From Thiotrichales bacterium (GTDB taxonomy: Bacteria > Pseudomonadota > Gammaproteobacteria > Beggiatoales > Beggiatoaceae): a stretch of DNA of 64,000 nucleotides. The notes beneath the pieces are model-generated. The model was not told where the DNA came from. It did not search any database and saw nothing but the letters and a program-made list of their open reading frames with translations. The position numbers and the translations under genes were made by a program. The DNA lies in contig JADGDE010000003.1 in assembly GCA_016745035.1 (NCBI GenBank), positions 218,615 through 282,614 of the forward strand, in the 5' to 3' direction. How positions within the stretch are numbered: position 1 is the first letter of the stretch; each line of letters begins with the position of its first letter. Below are positions 28,652-38,965 of this stretch, piece by piece.

Positions 28652-29131
28652 ATGTATGAAGGTGGACGCGGCAGTGATATAGGGACGGTGTTATCGCTTA
28701 GTGTGATTATTATCATTTTAATAATCGCGGCATTTTGGGCGTGGCCAAAATATAACGTGTATAAACTTGAACTTGACGGTATTGCAGCACTGAAAGAAGC
28801 CGAATGGAGCAAAAAAATTCTCATCGAAGAAGCTAAAGCCCAAGAGCAAGCCTCCTTGATGCGCGCTAAAACCAAAGTCACCCTTGCCGAAGCCGAAGGA
28901 CAGGCGATGCTCGCGCGTGCCAAGGCTGAAGGACAAGCGGATATTGAGCGGGCAAAAGCGGCGGCCACGGCAAATAAAATTATTGGTAATTCTTTAAAAA
29001 ATAATGACGAATATTTGCGCTACGTGTGGATAAAAGGTTTGCAAGATGGCAAAGGCGAGCGCATTTATATCCCCACTGAGGCAGGTTTGCCCATTTTGGA
29101 AGCAGGTAGTTTGAAACCTCTCAGCCCATAA
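28652..29131 (+). CDS. Small membrane-anchored coiled-coil protein (stomatin/SPFH tail-like)
   Basis: A 159-residue protein with one membrane helix near residues 12-30 (VLSLSVIIIILIIAAFWAW). A long Ala/Glu/Lys-rich coiled coil covers about 45-120, in which AEGQA-like units recur. The tail (YLRYVWIKGLQDGKGERIYIP) resembles the C-terminus of SPFH/band-7 proteins, but the SPFH domain itself is missing. Proteins like this are often labelled membrane protease subunit; I see no protease. A GGGAG site 6 nt upstream fixes the ATG at 28652. Confidence 0.78.
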   Translation: MYEGGRGSDIGTVLSLSVIIIILIIAAFWAWPKYNVYKLELDGIAALKEAEWSKKILIEEAKAQEQASLMRAKTKVTLAEAEGQAMLARAKAEGQADIERAKAAATANKIIGNSLKNNDEYLRYVWIKGLQDGKGERIYIPTEAGLPILEAGSLKPLSP

Positions 29132-29826
29132 CTTCAGTTAGCTTTAGCTATACCTAAACCGTTTTCTTGACGTTGTTTTAGAGAGTTGTAGCGAAAGCTT
29201 GCTCACCCCCACCACAACACATCCCATAAACCTCTGTATTTTTCCCCTCAAGCCTGAGCAACACATGATGGCTTTAACGTAGATTGAATCTCTGTGTTTT
29301 ATATGGTTCCTCTCTAAGCGTATTACCCAATTAATCCTAGTCATTGATATGACGCACTAAGCTAGTTTTTTCTGTAACAAGGCGCTGTGCAACATCAGTT
29401 AGTGAATTAGTACATATATCTTTGTATATTTAATATGGTTACAACAGATATATTTTGTATATATATGGTAATTCAAAGTATTACATAATATATATTATTA
29501 TTATACTTTGTAATTTTATTTTTAAATTTTTTTACATTACTTATTATTTTGATTTTTAAGGATTAAAATAAATATTCAGGATTTTTTAAATAATTTTATA
29601 TTAGTTGCTTATTGCTTTTAATTCAAACAAAGGTAGAATCTCGCCGAAGTTGAATTCACGCTTTTATTAAAGTGTATATGCAATGTATTTCGCTTGAATT
29701 TTATGTAAATTAATTACAGGGCTAAGTGCTGAAAATACGGTACAAGCCTGATGTATTGGTTTTGAGATTAGCTCAAATAAAACTCAGCGTATCGAGACAA
29801 AATCATAATCAATTTTGGAGATAATG
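29132..29826. other. 695-bp AT-rich region upstream of the porin gene
   Basis: No gene is supported. A 51-bp deleted MITE remnant lies at 29346-29396. From 29400 the sequence is very AT-rich and probably carries the porin promoter and a long 5' leader. I could not assign -35 and -10 boxes with confidence. Confidence 0.6.
29346..29396 (+). mobile_element. MITE-like element, internally deleted remnant (51 bp)
   Basis: It keeps both ends, GATATGACGCACTAA and TGTGCAACATC, but lacks most of the internal sequence of the 126-bp element. Confidence 0.65.
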
Positions 29827-30819
29827 ATGCAAAAATTAACCGCTGCAATCGGTTTAGCAACGATGATGGTCGCGCCTGCAACAATGGCTGAGATTTCGTT
29901 ATATGGTAAGGCGCATATCGCCCTTGAATATGCTGATGTTAAAGACTCAAGCGAAAAATCCGAAGCCGATGTGGTTAGCAATGCCTCGCGTTTAGGTGTA
30001 AAAGGCGATGTCGAAATCAGCAAAGATTTATACGGGATTTTCCAATATGAATTCGGGATTGATATTGATGGCTCCAGCGGTAATAAAGCGGGTGATTTTA
30101 TCTCCCAACGTAATCAATTTGTCGGCTTAAAAGGCAATTTTGGTAAAATTCTCGTCGGTCGTCACGATACCCCTTTGAAAAAATTAGAGGGTAAAATCGA
30201 AATGTTCGGGGATACTTATGCCGACTTTGGCAAAGTATTCGATTACTATGTTGATTCTCAAGAACGTGAAAACCGCTTCATCGGTTATTACAGCCCTAAA
30301 TTTTCTGGTTTACAATTCAATATTGCCACCATGCCCGGCAAAGAAGACGACGCAAGCGTTGGTGATGCGATTTCTAGCGCTATCGTTTATGGTGATAAAA
30401 AACTGAAAAAATCTGACTTTTATGCAGGTTTAGGCTATGACAGTGCGGTTGATGGCGAGGACACCAGTGTGATTCGTTTAGCGGCAAAAACCAAATTTGG
30501 TGGTTTAAGTCTCGGCACCATTTTAGAGCAAGCAGATGATGGGCAAGAAGACCAATTCCGTTATATGGTGAGCGCTGCTTACAAAATGGGTAAATTTACC
30601 TTAAAAGCGCAATATGCGGGTGCTGAAGAAGTCGAAAATAACAAAGATGCCTCTGACCAAGTTTCTTTGGGTTTGGATTACAAATTGGGTAAAAACACCA
30701 ATATGTATGTTCTCGGCTCACGTCAAGATTTAGGCGGGAAGTATAGTTCTAGCACAAATACATTTGCAGATAGCACCAAAACCAATTTCTTTTCTGTAGG
30801 GGTTATCCATAAGTTCTAA
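29827..30819 (+). CDS. Outer-membrane general porin
   Basis: A 330-residue trimeric beta-barrel porin of the Gram-negative porin family. The signal peptide is MQKLTAAIGLATMMVAPATMA, and the mature protein opens EISLYGKAHIALEY. Family blocks include ASRLGVKGDVEISKDLYGIFQYE and KGNFGKILVGRHDTP, which leads into the constriction loop. The protein ends in FFSVGVIHKF, with the terminal Phe needed for BAM recognition. GGAG at 29817-29820 favours the ATG at 29827 over 29824. Passive uptake of small solutes is the expected role. Confidence 0.93.
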   Translation: MQKLTAAIGLATMMVAPATMAEISLYGKAHIALEYADVKDSSEKSEADVVSNASRLGVKGDVEISKDLYGIFQYEFGIDIDGSSGNKAGDFISQRNQFVGLKGNFGKILVGRHDTPLKKLEGKIEMFGDTYADFGKVFDYYVDSQERENRFIGYYSPKFSGLQFNIATMPGKEDDASVGDAISSAIVYGDKKLKKSDFYAGLGYDSAVDGEDTSVIRLAAKTKFGGLSLGTILEQADDGQEDQFRYMVSAAYKMGKFTLKAQYAGAEEVENNKDASDQVSLGLDYKLGKNTNMYVLGSRQDLGGKYSSSTNTFADSTKTNFFSVGVIHKF

Positions 30820-31151
30820 TGTGCTAAAGGCATAGGATGCACCTCAACATAAAACATGATTCCTATGCCTTCTTTTTAACGGGTGTGACGCAAAGGTTTC
30901 TCAATACCCCAAAAGGTAAAAAAACCGTCATTGCTGCACGGCTAAATACCTCTAGGCAGGTAGAAAACCACAATATTGAGACAAACACGGGCTTAGTGCG
31001 TCACAGCAATTTTTAATACAGTTCTCCAAAGCGGCTTAAGCAGGAGCGAGTGTGAATGTTCACATGTGCCTTGTGTAGCATTCTCCAACACCATTCAATC
31101 TGAATTAAGCATCTTTACACACTAGGTTTCATCTCCTAGTGTGCTTTTTAT
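30820..31151. other. 332-bp intergenic region with a MITE copy and a terminator
   Basis: It holds an inverted full-length MITE-like copy at 30882-31007 and a terminator hairpin near 31118. The rest shows no gene. Confidence 0.7.
30882..31007 (-). mobile_element. 126-bp MITE-like element, solitary copy E
   Basis: In reverse orientation it keeps the 126-bp length and the ends GCTGTGACGCA and TGCGTCACACC. The core TATTTAGCCGTGCAGCAATG matches the tandem copies. The internal hairpin has decayed on one side. Confidence 0.85.
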
Positions 31152-31152
31152 T
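31118..31152 (+). terminator. Rho-independent terminator
   Basis: A perfect 9-bp stem CACACTAGG / CCTAGTGTG with an 8-nt loop is followed by CTTTTTATT. It faces the + strand, 300 bp after the porin gene and just before the metE stop on the other strand. Confidence 0.8.
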
Positions 31153-33422
31153 CATTTTCTTAAGGTTTGACTGACCTGCACCATATTCGTCAACGCCGCC
31201 TCAACCTCATCCCATTGGCGGGTTTTTAATCCACAATCAGGGTTGACCCATAAGCGTTCCGCAGGAATGCGTTGTGTGGCTTTTTGCATCAAAGTTATCA
31301 TTGATTCAACCGTGGGAATATTCGGTGAGTGAATATCATAAACGCCAGGACCGATGTCATTGGGATATTGAAACTCGTCAAATACATCCAACAATTCCAT
31401 ATCCGAGCGCGAAGTTTCGATAGTAATCACATCAGCATCCATTGCGGCTATCGCTTCAATAATGTCATTAAACTCGGAATAACACATATGGGTATGAATT
31501 TGGGTCGTGTCTTTGACTCCGTTGGCACTGATACGAAATGCTTGCACCGCCCAATCTAAATAAGCTTGCCATTGATTTTTACGTAGCGGCAACCCTTCAC
31601 GCAAAGCCGCTTCATCAATTTGAATAATGCCAATACCTGCTTGCTCTAAATCTAACACTTCTTCTCGTATCGCCAAGGCTAATTGTAAGCAGGTCAACGA
31701 GCGGGGCTGATCATCTCGAACAAACGACCAGTTAAGCATAGTCACAGGCCCTGTTAACATGCCTTTCATAGGTTTAGCCGTAAGAGATTGGGCATAACGG
31801 CTCCATTCAACGGTCATCGGCGCAGGACGGGCAATATCACCATAAATAATCGGTGGCTTAACACAACGTGAGCCATAAGATTGTACCCAAGCCAATTGGG
31901 TAAAAACATACCCGTCTAATTGCTCACCAAAATATTCCACCATATCATTGCGCTCAGCTTCGCCATGAACAAACACATCCAACCCCAAATTTTCTTGCTT
32001 ATTAACACAAATTTTAATTTCCCGCTGCATGGCTTGTTGGTATTCATTTTGGCTCAAAACTCCACTACGAAAATCGCGTCGATACGCCCGAATTTGGTTG
32101 GTTTGAGGAAATGAACCGATGGTCGTTGTCGGATACAAAGGTAACTTAAGTTTTTCTCGTTGCTGCTCGGCACGGTTAGCATAATTTGATTGTCGTTGTT
32201 CTAAATCGCACGAAATAGCTTGGCAGGCTTGTTTAACCGCTGCTTTATGCACCCGTGTAGAGTTTTGTTTACTTTGCATCGCTGCGGCATTGTCTGCCAG
32301 TTCAGATTTGACCGTATTTTTCCCCTCGCGCAAAGCCTGTGCTAACACCTTAATTTCTGCCAATTTTTGCACCGCAAAGGCAAGCCATGTTTTTATCTCG
32401 GCATCAAGCTGGGTTTCTTGGCGTAAATCCACCGGCACATGTAACAAAGAGCAAGAAGGCGCTAGCCATAAACGTGCTTGTAAACGCTGATAAATCGGCG
32501 TTAGCCATTGCAAAGTTTTGTTTAAGTCGGTTTTCCAAATATTACGACCGCTAATAACACCGAGGGATAATATTTTATGAAATGGCAACCAAGTCACCAC
32601 TTTTTCAACTTCTTCAAAGGCGTTGATAGCGTCTATATGCAGCCCTGCCACAGGTAGTTTGCAAGCCAATTGTAAGTTTTCTTGCAGTTGTCCAAAATAC
32701 ACTGCTAAGAGAATATTAAGCTTCGCACTTTGTAAACTATAGTAAGCCTTGCGCAAAGCATGTTGCCAGTTTTGCGACAACTCCAGCACTAGAATAGGTT
32801 CATCTATTTGTACCCATTCAACGCCACGGGCAGCCAATTGTTGTAATAGTTGCCCATAAACGGCGATGAGCTTATCTAATAAATCTAATTTATCACTGCC
32901 ATCTTTGCTTTTGCCCAACCATAAATAGCTAACAGGGCCAATAAGCACCGGTTTAGCATTAAGGTTTTGTTGCTTAGCCTCTTCTAACTGTGCCAGCAAT
33001 ACCTCAGCATGAAGAGAAAAATCTGTCTGGGCATCAAATTCGGGGACAATATAATGATAATTGGTATCAAACCATTTGGTCATCTCTGCTGCTGAACAAT
33101 GACAAGCACTGTCTTGTTTGGAAGCCCGCCCGCGTGCGGCACGAAAATAATCATCTAAGGTATTGCCATCGCTTTGTTGTGCGCGCGCAGGCAAGTTACC
33201 GAACATCACGCTGGCATCCAAAATTTGATCATAAAAAGAAAAATCTCCCACAGAAACAAAATCTAATCCTTGTTGCCATTGCCAATGTGTATGGCGCAGG
33301 CTTGCTGCCGTGGCTAATAATTCTGTTTGGCTGCTGTGACTTTGCCAGTAGCTTTCTAAAGCAAATTTAAGTTCACGGTTTTTACCAATGCGCGGGAAAC
33401 CTAAATTATGTGTGGTTGGCAT
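31152..33422 (-). CDS. metE: Cobalamin-independent methionine synthase
   Basis: A 756-residue cytoplasmic enzyme that transfers the methyl group of 5-methyltetrahydropteroyl-triglutamate to homocysteine. The N-terminal domain opens [21 protein letters not shown]. The C-terminal catalytic domain has [14 protein letters not shown] near 430, [20 protein letters not shown] near 480, [10 protein letters not shown] with zinc-ligand His and Cys near 640, and NPDCGLKTR with zinc-ligand Cys near 725. It is divergent from metR, which should activate it. A MITE copy sits in the shared promoter region. Confidence 0.97.
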   Translation of the reverse strand: MPTTHNLGFPRIGKNRELKFALESYWQSHSSQTELLATAASLRHTHWQWQQGLDFVSVGDFSFYDQILDASVMFGNLPARAQQSDGNTLDDYFRAARGRASKQDSACHCSAAEMTKWFDTNYHYIVPEFDAQTDFSLHAEVLLAQLEEAKQQNLNAKPVLIGPVSYLWLGKSKDGSDKLDLLDKLIAVYGQLLQQLAARGVEWVQIDEPILVLELSQNWQHALRKAYYSLQSAKLNILLAVYFGQLQENLQLACKLPVAGLHIDAINAFEEVEKVVTWLPFHKILSLGVISGRNIWKTDLNKTLQWLTPIYQRLQARLWLAPSCSLLHVPVDLRQETQLDAEIKTWLAFAVQKLAEIKVLAQALREGKNTVKSELADNAAAMQSKQNSTRVHKAAVKQACQAISCDLEQRQSNYANRAEQQREKLKLPLYPTTTIGSFPQTNQIRAYRRDFRSGVLSQNEYQQAMQREIKICVNKQENLGLDVFVHGEAERNDMVEYFGEQLDGYVFTQLAWVQSYGSRCVKPPIIYGDIARPAPMTVEWSRYAQSLTAKPMKGMLTGPVTMLNWSFVRDDQPRSLTCLQLALAIREEVLDLEQAGIGIIQIDEAALREGLPLRKNQWQAYLDWAVQAFRISANGVKDTTQIHTHMCYSEFNDIIEAIAAMDADVITIETSRSDMELLDVFDEFQYPNDIGPGVYDIHSPNIPTVESMITLMQKATQRIPAERLWVNPDCGLKTRQWDEVEAALTNMVQVSQTLRK

Positions 33423-33504
33423 GATTGCTGTCCTTTGAGCATGAAAAAACAGCAGTGTATTTTTAAAATGAAATGAATAAAAATGATGATTTTTGCTTTA
33501 ATGA

Positions 33505-33517
33505 TGAGATTTATTCA
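33505..33517. promoter_or_regulatory. Possible MetR operator
   Basis: TGAGATTTATTCA fits the MetR consensus TGAA-N5-TTCA with one mismatch. It lies 83 bp upstream of the metE start, on the metE side of the inserted MITE. Confidence 0.4.
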
Positions 33518-33534
33518 TAATAAAATTAAAATAT

Positions 33535-33660
33535 GATGTGATGCACTCATCGCATTTTTGTCCGTGTACGTCGGTTTTCCAACTGTATAGCGATATGTAG
33601 CCGTGGAGCAATGGCGGTTTTTTGGCTTGTTAAAGCCTTGAGGAGCCTTTGCGTAACATC
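33535..33660 (+). mobile_element. 126-bp MITE-like element, copy F in the metE-metR intergenic region
   Basis: Ends are GATGTGATGCA and TGCGTAACATC. Length is again exactly 126 bp and the CAATGGCGGTTTTTTGGCTT block is conserved, although the internal hairpin has decayed. It ends 21 bp before the metR start and therefore makes up most of the metR leader. Confidence 0.87.
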
Positions 33661-33681
33661 CGTTAAAATGTAAAAAATGAC

Positions 33682-34572
33682 ATGATAGAAACCAGCCACT
33701 TAAAAATTATTCTAGCGCTACACAATAAAGGCACGTTAACCGAAGCTGCCAATACCTTGTGTTTAAGCCAATCTGCGCTCTCACACCAAATCCGTTATTT
33801 AGAAAAGAAATTGGATCTAAGCTTATGGCAGCGAGAAGGGCGTACTTTGCGTCTCACACAAGCGGGCGAATTATTATTGCAAACAGCTCAACAAGTCTTG
33901 CCCGTTTTAGAACAAAGCGAAAAAACCCTCAAAGCCTATGGCGAAGGTCGCCAAGGTGTGTTGCGTATCGGGGTTGAATGTTACCCTTGTTATCAATGGC
34001 TAAGCCATACCATTGGTGATTTTTTACAAGCCATGCCTGATGTCGATATCGACATGGTTAATAAATTTCAATTCTCAGGTTTAGAAGGTTTACTTAGCCA
34101 TCACATTGATTTACTGGTAACCCCAGATAAAGAAAAGAATCCTAAGATTCTCTATCAAATTTTGGCTGGTTATGAATTGCGCTTGTTGGTTGCCAAACAA
34201 CACCCTTTAGCGAAAAAAAGTTATGTGGTTGCTGAGGACTTAGCGCCAGAAAACTTGCTCACTTTTCCCGTTAGTCACAAGCGTTTGGATATATTCACCG
34301 AGTTCCTAAACCCAGCTCATATCAAGCCCAACCATAAAAATATCGAGTCGATAGAGTTGATGTTGCAAATGGTCGGCTTAAATCGAGGTTTGTGTGTGTT
34401 GCCACAATGGTTACATGTCGATAACCCCAATATTCAGACATTGGGTCTTGGTGAGCAAGGGCTGCATAAACAGCTATTTATTGCGCTAAGGCAAACAGAT
34501 AAAGACATTGCTTATATTGATAAGTTTATTACGGTTGGGAAACAAATCGCCAAACATTCTTTTTGCGTATAA
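33682..34572 (+). CDS. metR: LysR-type regulator of methionine genes
   Basis: A 296-residue LysR-family regulator. The N-terminal winged helix-turn-helix contains GTLTEAANTLCLSQSALSHQ at about residues 18-37. An effector-binding domain follows from about residue 90, with VECYPCYQWL as in MetR. MetR uses homocysteine as coeffector to activate metE and other methionine genes. Sequence and the divergent metE support the assignment. The 5' leader is largely a MITE, which may have changed its expression. Confidence 0.93.
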   Translation: MIETSHLKIILALHNKGTLTEAANTLCLSQSALSHQIRYLEKKLDLSLWQREGRTLRLTQAGELLLQTAQQVLPVLEQSEKTLKAYGEGRQGVLRIGVECYPCYQWLSHTIGDFLQAMPDVDIDMVNKFQFSGLEGLLSHHIDLLVTPDKEKNPKILYQILAGYELRLLVAKQHPLAKKSYVVAEDLAPENLLTFPVSHKRLDIFTEFLNPAHIKPNHKNIESIELMLQMVGLNRGLCVLPQWLHVDNPNIQTLGLGEQGLHKQLFIALRQTDKDIAYIDKFITVGKQIAKHSFCV

Positions 34573-34591
34573 GCTGCCAACCGATTATCTC

Positions 34592-36016
34592 TCAAGGCGC
34601 TCGCGGTTTAACATGAGGAAACTCGCCCAAATACTGCGCTACCCACCATTCTTTACTGTGGGCATATTCCTCTGCGGTGCTAAAGCGGTAATCATAGACC
34701 AATACGCGCATATATGTCGGTGGCTGCTCGGCAAAGGGATTATGGGTAAGCAGCGCCGTGACGCTGGCTTGGTTATTAAATAGCTGCCACATAAAGCGCT
34801 CAAACCATTGTCGCATCCCCGGATATTGGGGCGGGATAAACCACATCATCCAATCGAGTCGCGGTTGATGGGGGACGATAAACCCCGGCAATTGGCTGGG
34901 CTTATCAGGCTTATACTTAAAATCATAGGCTTCCCAGTGCTTGCCATCGTGGCTGCCTTCGATGATTAACTCTTGTCTTTGCGTTTGCATGGTTGGAAAC
35001 ACATGATACACATTGCCAACAGAAAAACTGCGGCTGATTTGCATCACTTTTGCCCACGCAGGTGGCACAGAATTTTGCCAAATCATATCCATGCTGTTTA
35101 ATAGGCTCGCGCCCAGCATCCATACACTAATCAAGATTAAACCCGCACTGCGTTTTTGGGGGCGGGCTGTTTTTTCTGTCCACTTTTGTGGCACAAAACG
35201 TCGGACAATTTTATCGTCGAGTAAAAACAGACATAACAAAATAGTGAGCAAATTAATAAAATTATGATTGCTGGTCAGAATGATAAAAAATTGAATGCTT
35301 AAGGTGATGCTGACGGCAATTAGGCGAAACTTGCGCGATAAAAAAATGAAAAAAGGCACGACTAATTCACTAAACAAAACCATAGCCGTGGCTGCGGTTA
35401 ATAGCCATTCGGGCAATTGCTGCGCATACCACGCGCCGATGTGGGGCAGCGGTTGGGTATAAAAATAGTATTGCAAACTGCTGAAGCTTTCCCACACGGG
35501 GTCAGCGCTGAGGACTTTTGACAGACCAGAGAGAAAACGCAGTTTGAACAATAAAAAATGCAATAAAAATAAAATTAAGGCGTGGGGTGAACGTCCTAAA
35601 AACAGAGCCAGTAAGCCTGTTTCCAGCAGCAAATAATCCCATTGGAAATTGAGAAAGGTTTGTCCAGCATGATACAGCGATAAATAAGCGACAAATAAAA
35701 TCAGCAACATCAAGCGCGGGCGCAGATCAAACAACAGCAACACTGCCGCGCCCATACCCAACAGGCAAACGCTCTCCAGAGCCCAAGTTTCCGCACTGAT
35801 CCAAAACAACACCGGAAAGGCAAAAAACGCCGCCATGCCATCGCGTTCTTTGGCGTGTTGCAATAACTCGGTAAAAGGCAAAATACCTTGCGGGCCGACC
35901 AAGCCGTCTATTTGCCCATAAAGCGAGAAAAAGGCGGCAAAATAAATCAGGCTTAAGCCTTTGATAAAAAGCTGGCTGATGAGTTGATAACTGGGCGCTT
36001 GATTGGTCGGCATCAT
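34592..36016 (-). CDS. Lipase maturation factor (LMF)-family membrane protein
   Basis: A 474-residue polytopic membrane protein. About eight to ten hydrophobic segments cover residues 10-330. The LMF hallmark QTFLNFQWDYLLLETGLLALF lies near 125, and LRFLSGLSKVLSADPVWES follows near 165. The C-terminal soluble part carries IEGSHDGKHWEAYDFKYKP near 360 and DWMMWFIPP near 405. In animals LMF1 helps lipases to fold in the ER; the bacterial role is unknown. GAGGA lies 7 nt before the ATG. Confidence 0.85.
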   Translation of the reverse strand: MMPTNQAPSYQLISQLFIKGLSLIYFAAFFSLYGQIDGLVGPQGILPFTELLQHAKERDGMAAFFAFPVLFWISAETWALESVCLLGMGAAVLLLFDLRPRLMLLILFVAYLSLYHAGQTFLNFQWDYLLLETGLLALFLGRSPHALILFLLHFLLFKLRFLSGLSKVLSADPVWESFSSLQYYFYTQPLPHIGAWYAQQLPEWLLTAATAMVLFSELVVPFFIFLSRKFRLIAVSITLSIQFFIILTSNHNFINLLTILLCLFLLDDKIVRRFVPQKWTEKTARPQKRSAGLILISVWMLGASLLNSMDMIWQNSVPPAWAKVMQISRSFSVGNVYHVFPTMQTQRQELIIEGSHDGKHWEAYDFKYKPDKPSQLPGFIVPHQPRLDWMMWFIPPQYPGMRQWFERFMWQLFNNQASVTALLTHNPFAEQPPTYMRVLVYDYRFSTAEEYAHSKEWWVAQYLGEFPHVKPRAP

Positions 36017-36138
36017 AAGGTTTTCCTCAAACGGTCGCGGTTAGCTTCGTATTCTAACGCCAAAATAAAGGCTTGTGTTGATCCACATCAAGCACTGCGT
36101 TATCTTGGCTCAAACTTTTCGCCTTGCAAAGGACAGCC

Positions 36139-37431
36139 ATGCTTTCTATTTTTGATGATGCCCAGACCCGTTTAACCAGTGTTTTTCAACATATTGATTT
36201 AGATAATGATGTGCGTGAACGCTTGAGACGACCGAGCTTAGCATTGACTGTGAGCATCCCGGTTAGAATGGATGATGGGCGTTTGCAAGTTTTTACCGGC
36301 TATCGGGTACAATTTGATGACACCCGCGGGCCGACCAAAGGCGGGATTCGTTACCATCCGCATGTGTCTTTGGACGAAGTGACCTCGTTGAGTTTTTGGA
36401 TGACGATCAAATGCGCCATTGTCGGCTTGCCCTTTGGGGGGGCTAAAGGCGGTATCACTGTTGATCCGAGAGAATTATCGCGCTTAGAACTGGAGCGGCT
36501 CTCACGCGGCTATATTCGCGCCATTGCCGATGTGATTGGCAAAAACCGTGATATTCCCGCCCCCGATGTCTATACCAACGCGACGATTATGGGCTGGATG
36601 GCGGATGAATACAGCCAAATCCAACGCCAGCAAGTGCCAGCGGTGATTACTGGCAAACCTTTGCACCTCAATGGTTCACGCGGGCGCGAAGCGGCAACCG
36701 GACAAGGGGCATTATTTACCCTTGAGCAATGGTTAAAAACTCAAAATAAAGCCCCTGAATCGTTGAAACTGGCGGTGCAAGGCTTTGGTAATGCGGGTTA
36801 TCATTTTGCCCGCTTAGCTAAAGAAATGGGCTTTCAAATTGTCGGCGTGTCCGATTCTAAAGGCGCGTTGTTCTGCGAAGAAGGTTTAGACCCTGACACC
36901 CTGATGGAACATAAACGCACCCATAGAGAATTAAAAGGCGAGATTTATTGCGCCGCCTCGGTGTGTGAGCAAACCCAAAAACATTACCAGCAAATGACCA
37001 ATGCCGAGTTATTAGAAGCCGATGTCGATATTTTGGTCTTAGCCGCCTTAGAAAACCAAATCACCAGCGATAATGCTGCCAATATTAAAGCGCCTTTAAT
37101 CCTCGAAATTGCCAATGGTCCGGTGAGTTCGGCAGCAGATAAAATTTTAGAACAGCGCGGGATCACGGTCTTACCCGACGTGCTTGCCAACGCTGGCGGG
37201 GTGACGGTGAGTTATTTCGAGTGGGTACAAAACCGCAATGGTTTTTATTGGGAAGAGCAGGAAGTGCAAGAACGCTTAGAACGGATCATGAAAAAAGAAG
37301 CCACAGCAATTTTTGATCTGGCTACAGAGCGGCAATCGAGCTTGCGTACCGCGGCTTATTTACAAGGCGTACAGCGTATTTCTGGGGCGATGGTGGAAAA
37401 AGGCACGCAGGATTACTTTAATAACAAGTAA
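36139..37431 (+). CDS. gdhA: Glutamate dehydrogenase (Glu/Leu/Phe/Val dehydrogenase family)
   Basis: A 430-residue NAD(P)-dependent oxidoreductase that interconverts glutamate and 2-oxoglutarate plus ammonia. The substrate-binding GPTKGGIRYHP with Lys lies near 65, and FGGAKGGITVDP with the catalytic Lys near 100. The Rossmann motif is VQGFGNAGYH near 213. The length fits hexameric bacterial GDH. Coenzyme preference is not certain. The ATG at 36139 has AAAGGA 5 nt upstream and is preferred to the start at 36124. Confidence 0.9.
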   Translation: MLSIFDDAQTRLTSVFQHIDLDNDVRERLRRPSLALTVSIPVRMDDGRLQVFTGYRVQFDDTRGPTKGGIRYHPHVSLDEVTSLSFWMTIKCAIVGLPFGGAKGGITVDPRELSRLELERLSRGYIRAIADVIGKNRDIPAPDVYTNATIMGWMADEYSQIQRQQVPAVITGKPLHLNGSRGREAATGQGALFTLEQWLKTQNKAPESLKLAVQGFGNAGYHFARLAKEMGFQIVGVSDSKGALFCEEGLDPDTLMEHKRTHRELKGEIYCAASVCEQTQKHYQQMTNAELLEADVDILVLAALENQITSDNAANIKAPLILEIANGPVSSAADKILEQRGITVLPDVLANAGGVTVSYFEWVQNRNGFYWEEQEVQERLERIMKKEATAIFDLATERQSSLRTAAYLQGVQRISGAMVEKGTQDYFNNK

Positions 37432-37440
37432 TTAGAGGAG

Positions 37441-38016
37441 CTATTTTGTCAGCTTAATACGGCGCAAAGCCATTAAGCCGACAAATATCAATGTGAGCAA
37501 CAAGATGTGGCTCATATCGTATTTTATCTGCCACCAATAATGTAATAAGCCCAAGGCACAGACCACATAAGTCAAGCGGTGTAGCTGTTGCCAACGCTTA
37601 CCGCCGAGCTTTTTTATCATGAAGCGGTTAGAGGTCAATGCCAAAGGTAACATTAAGATAAAAGCGAGAAAGCCAACGGTGATATAAGGGCGCTCGATGA
37701 TGTCTGCCCACATGCCTTGCCAAAACAAACTATGATCGAAAACCAACCACAGTAAGACGTGTACCAAACTATAAAAAAAAGCAAATAGACCTAATAGGCG
37801 GCGAATCCTTAAGAGTTGCGTATAGCCTGTGAGCTGGCGCAGTGGCGTGATGCTAAGTGTCAACAATAAAAAGTACAATGCCCAGTCGCCTGTGCCATGG
37901 CTAAGCGCTTGTAGTGGTTCGACATAGCGGTCTTGAATAAGCCCTAAAACCAACCACACAAGCGGCAACAAACAAAGTATAAACAGGCTGGGTTTAAACC
38001 AAGGTTTTAATACCAC
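37441..38016 (-). CDS. msrQ: Heme-binding membrane subunit of the MsrPQ methionine sulfoxide reductase
   Basis: A 191-residue inner-membrane cytochrome b (YedZ/MsrQ) with about six helices. It passes electrons from the respiratory chain or flavins to periplasmic MsrP. Haem-ligand His residues are seen in [14 protein letters not shown] near 85 and in [18 protein letters not shown] near 145-160. It overlaps the end of msrP by 10 bp, the usual coupled order. Confidence 0.93.
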   Translation of the reverse strand: MVLKPWFKPSLFILCLLPLVWLVLGLIQDRYVEPLQALSHGTGDWALYFLLLTLSITPLRQLTGYTQLLRIRRLLGLFAFFYSLVHVLLWLVFDHSLFWQGMWADIIERPYITVGFLAFILMLPLALTSNRFMIKKLGGKRWQQLHRLTYVVCALGLLHYWWQIKYDMSHILLLTLIFVGLMALRRIKLTK

Positions 38017-38945
38017 TTGTGTAAATCCATGTCACTATATAAAGAGGCGACTTGCTCGGCATAGCCATTAAACATCAAAGTATCTTGTTTGAAAAAATGC
38101 CCTATACGGCGCTCACGTTTTTGGCTCCAACGCGGGTGGCTAACCGTGGGGTTAACATTGGCATAAAAACCATATTCCTCAGGGCTTTGTTTATTCCATG
38201 TTGTTGGCGGTTGCTGTTCGGTAAAGCTGATACGGACAATGGATTTAATGCTCTTAAAGCCATATTTCCACGGTACGACCAAACGCAAGGGCGCGCCATT
38301 TTGCGCTGGTAGGTCTTTGCCATATAAACCCGTCGCTAACAGGGTCAAGGGGTGCATGGCTTCATCCATGCGCAAACCCTCGACATAAGGCCAATCAAAG
38401 GAGCCAAAGCGTGAGCGTTGTCCTGGTAATTGTTTCGGGTCGTGTAGGGTTTCAAAAGCAACATATTTGGCTTTAGAGGTCGGCTTAAAGCGCTTGATTA
38501 AATCTGCCAGAGCAAAGCCCTGCCACGGAATCACCATCGACCAAGTCTCGACACAGCGCAAGCGATAAATACGCTCTTCTAAAGTATGGGGTTTGAGGAT
38601 GTCTTCTAAATCATACGTGCCCGGGTTTTCTATTTCGCCATCAATAGTGACTGACCAAGGGCTGGTTTTTAAGCGGTGAGCATTTTTAGCCGGATAGGCT
38701 TTACCGCTGCCGAGTTCGACAAAATTATTATAGCGCGTGACTTTTTTGTACGGTGTTTGCGCCTCGTCGGTGCTAAAGGCATGGGCGGCAGTTGTTGCCC
38801 AAAGGGCAGGTGCTTGGCTAAGGGCTGCTAGCCCCATGCCTGCGTGAATGCTGTATTTGAGGAAATCACGCCGCGCTTTGTATACCGATTCGGGCGTTAT
38901 CTCAGATGAGACGATGGCATTGGCAGCTGTTTTTTTGATTAACAT
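38007..38945 (-). CDS. msrP: Periplasmic molybdopterin methionine sulfoxide reductase catalytic subunit
   Basis: A 312-residue YedY/MsrP protein that repairs oxidised methionine in periplasmic proteins. A twin-arginine signal lies at about 26-55 ([18 protein letters not shown], then AHA). The Mo-ligand Cys is in [17 protein letters not shown] near 155, and the cofactor-binding [18 protein letters not shown] is near 225. It lies 20 bp downstream of the A-type carrier gene and is followed by msrQ. Confidence 0.94.
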   Translation of the reverse strand: MLIKKTAANAIVSSEITPESVYKARRDFLKYSIHAGMGLAALSQAPALWATTAAHAFSTDEAQTPYKKVTRYNNFVELGSGKAYPAKNAHRLKTSPWSVTIDGEIENPGTYDLEDILKPHTLEERIYRLRCVETWSMVIPWQGFALADLIKRFKPTSKAKYVAFETLHDPKQLPGQRSRFGSFDWPYVEGLRMDEAMHPLTLLATGLYGKDLPAQNGAPLRLVVPWKYGFKSIKSIVRISFTEQQPPTTWNKQSPEEYGFYANVNPTVSHPRWSQKRERRIGHFFKQDTLMFNGYAEQVASLYSDMDLHKWY

Positions 38946-38965
38946 GCGATTTCCCCATGTGTGTA

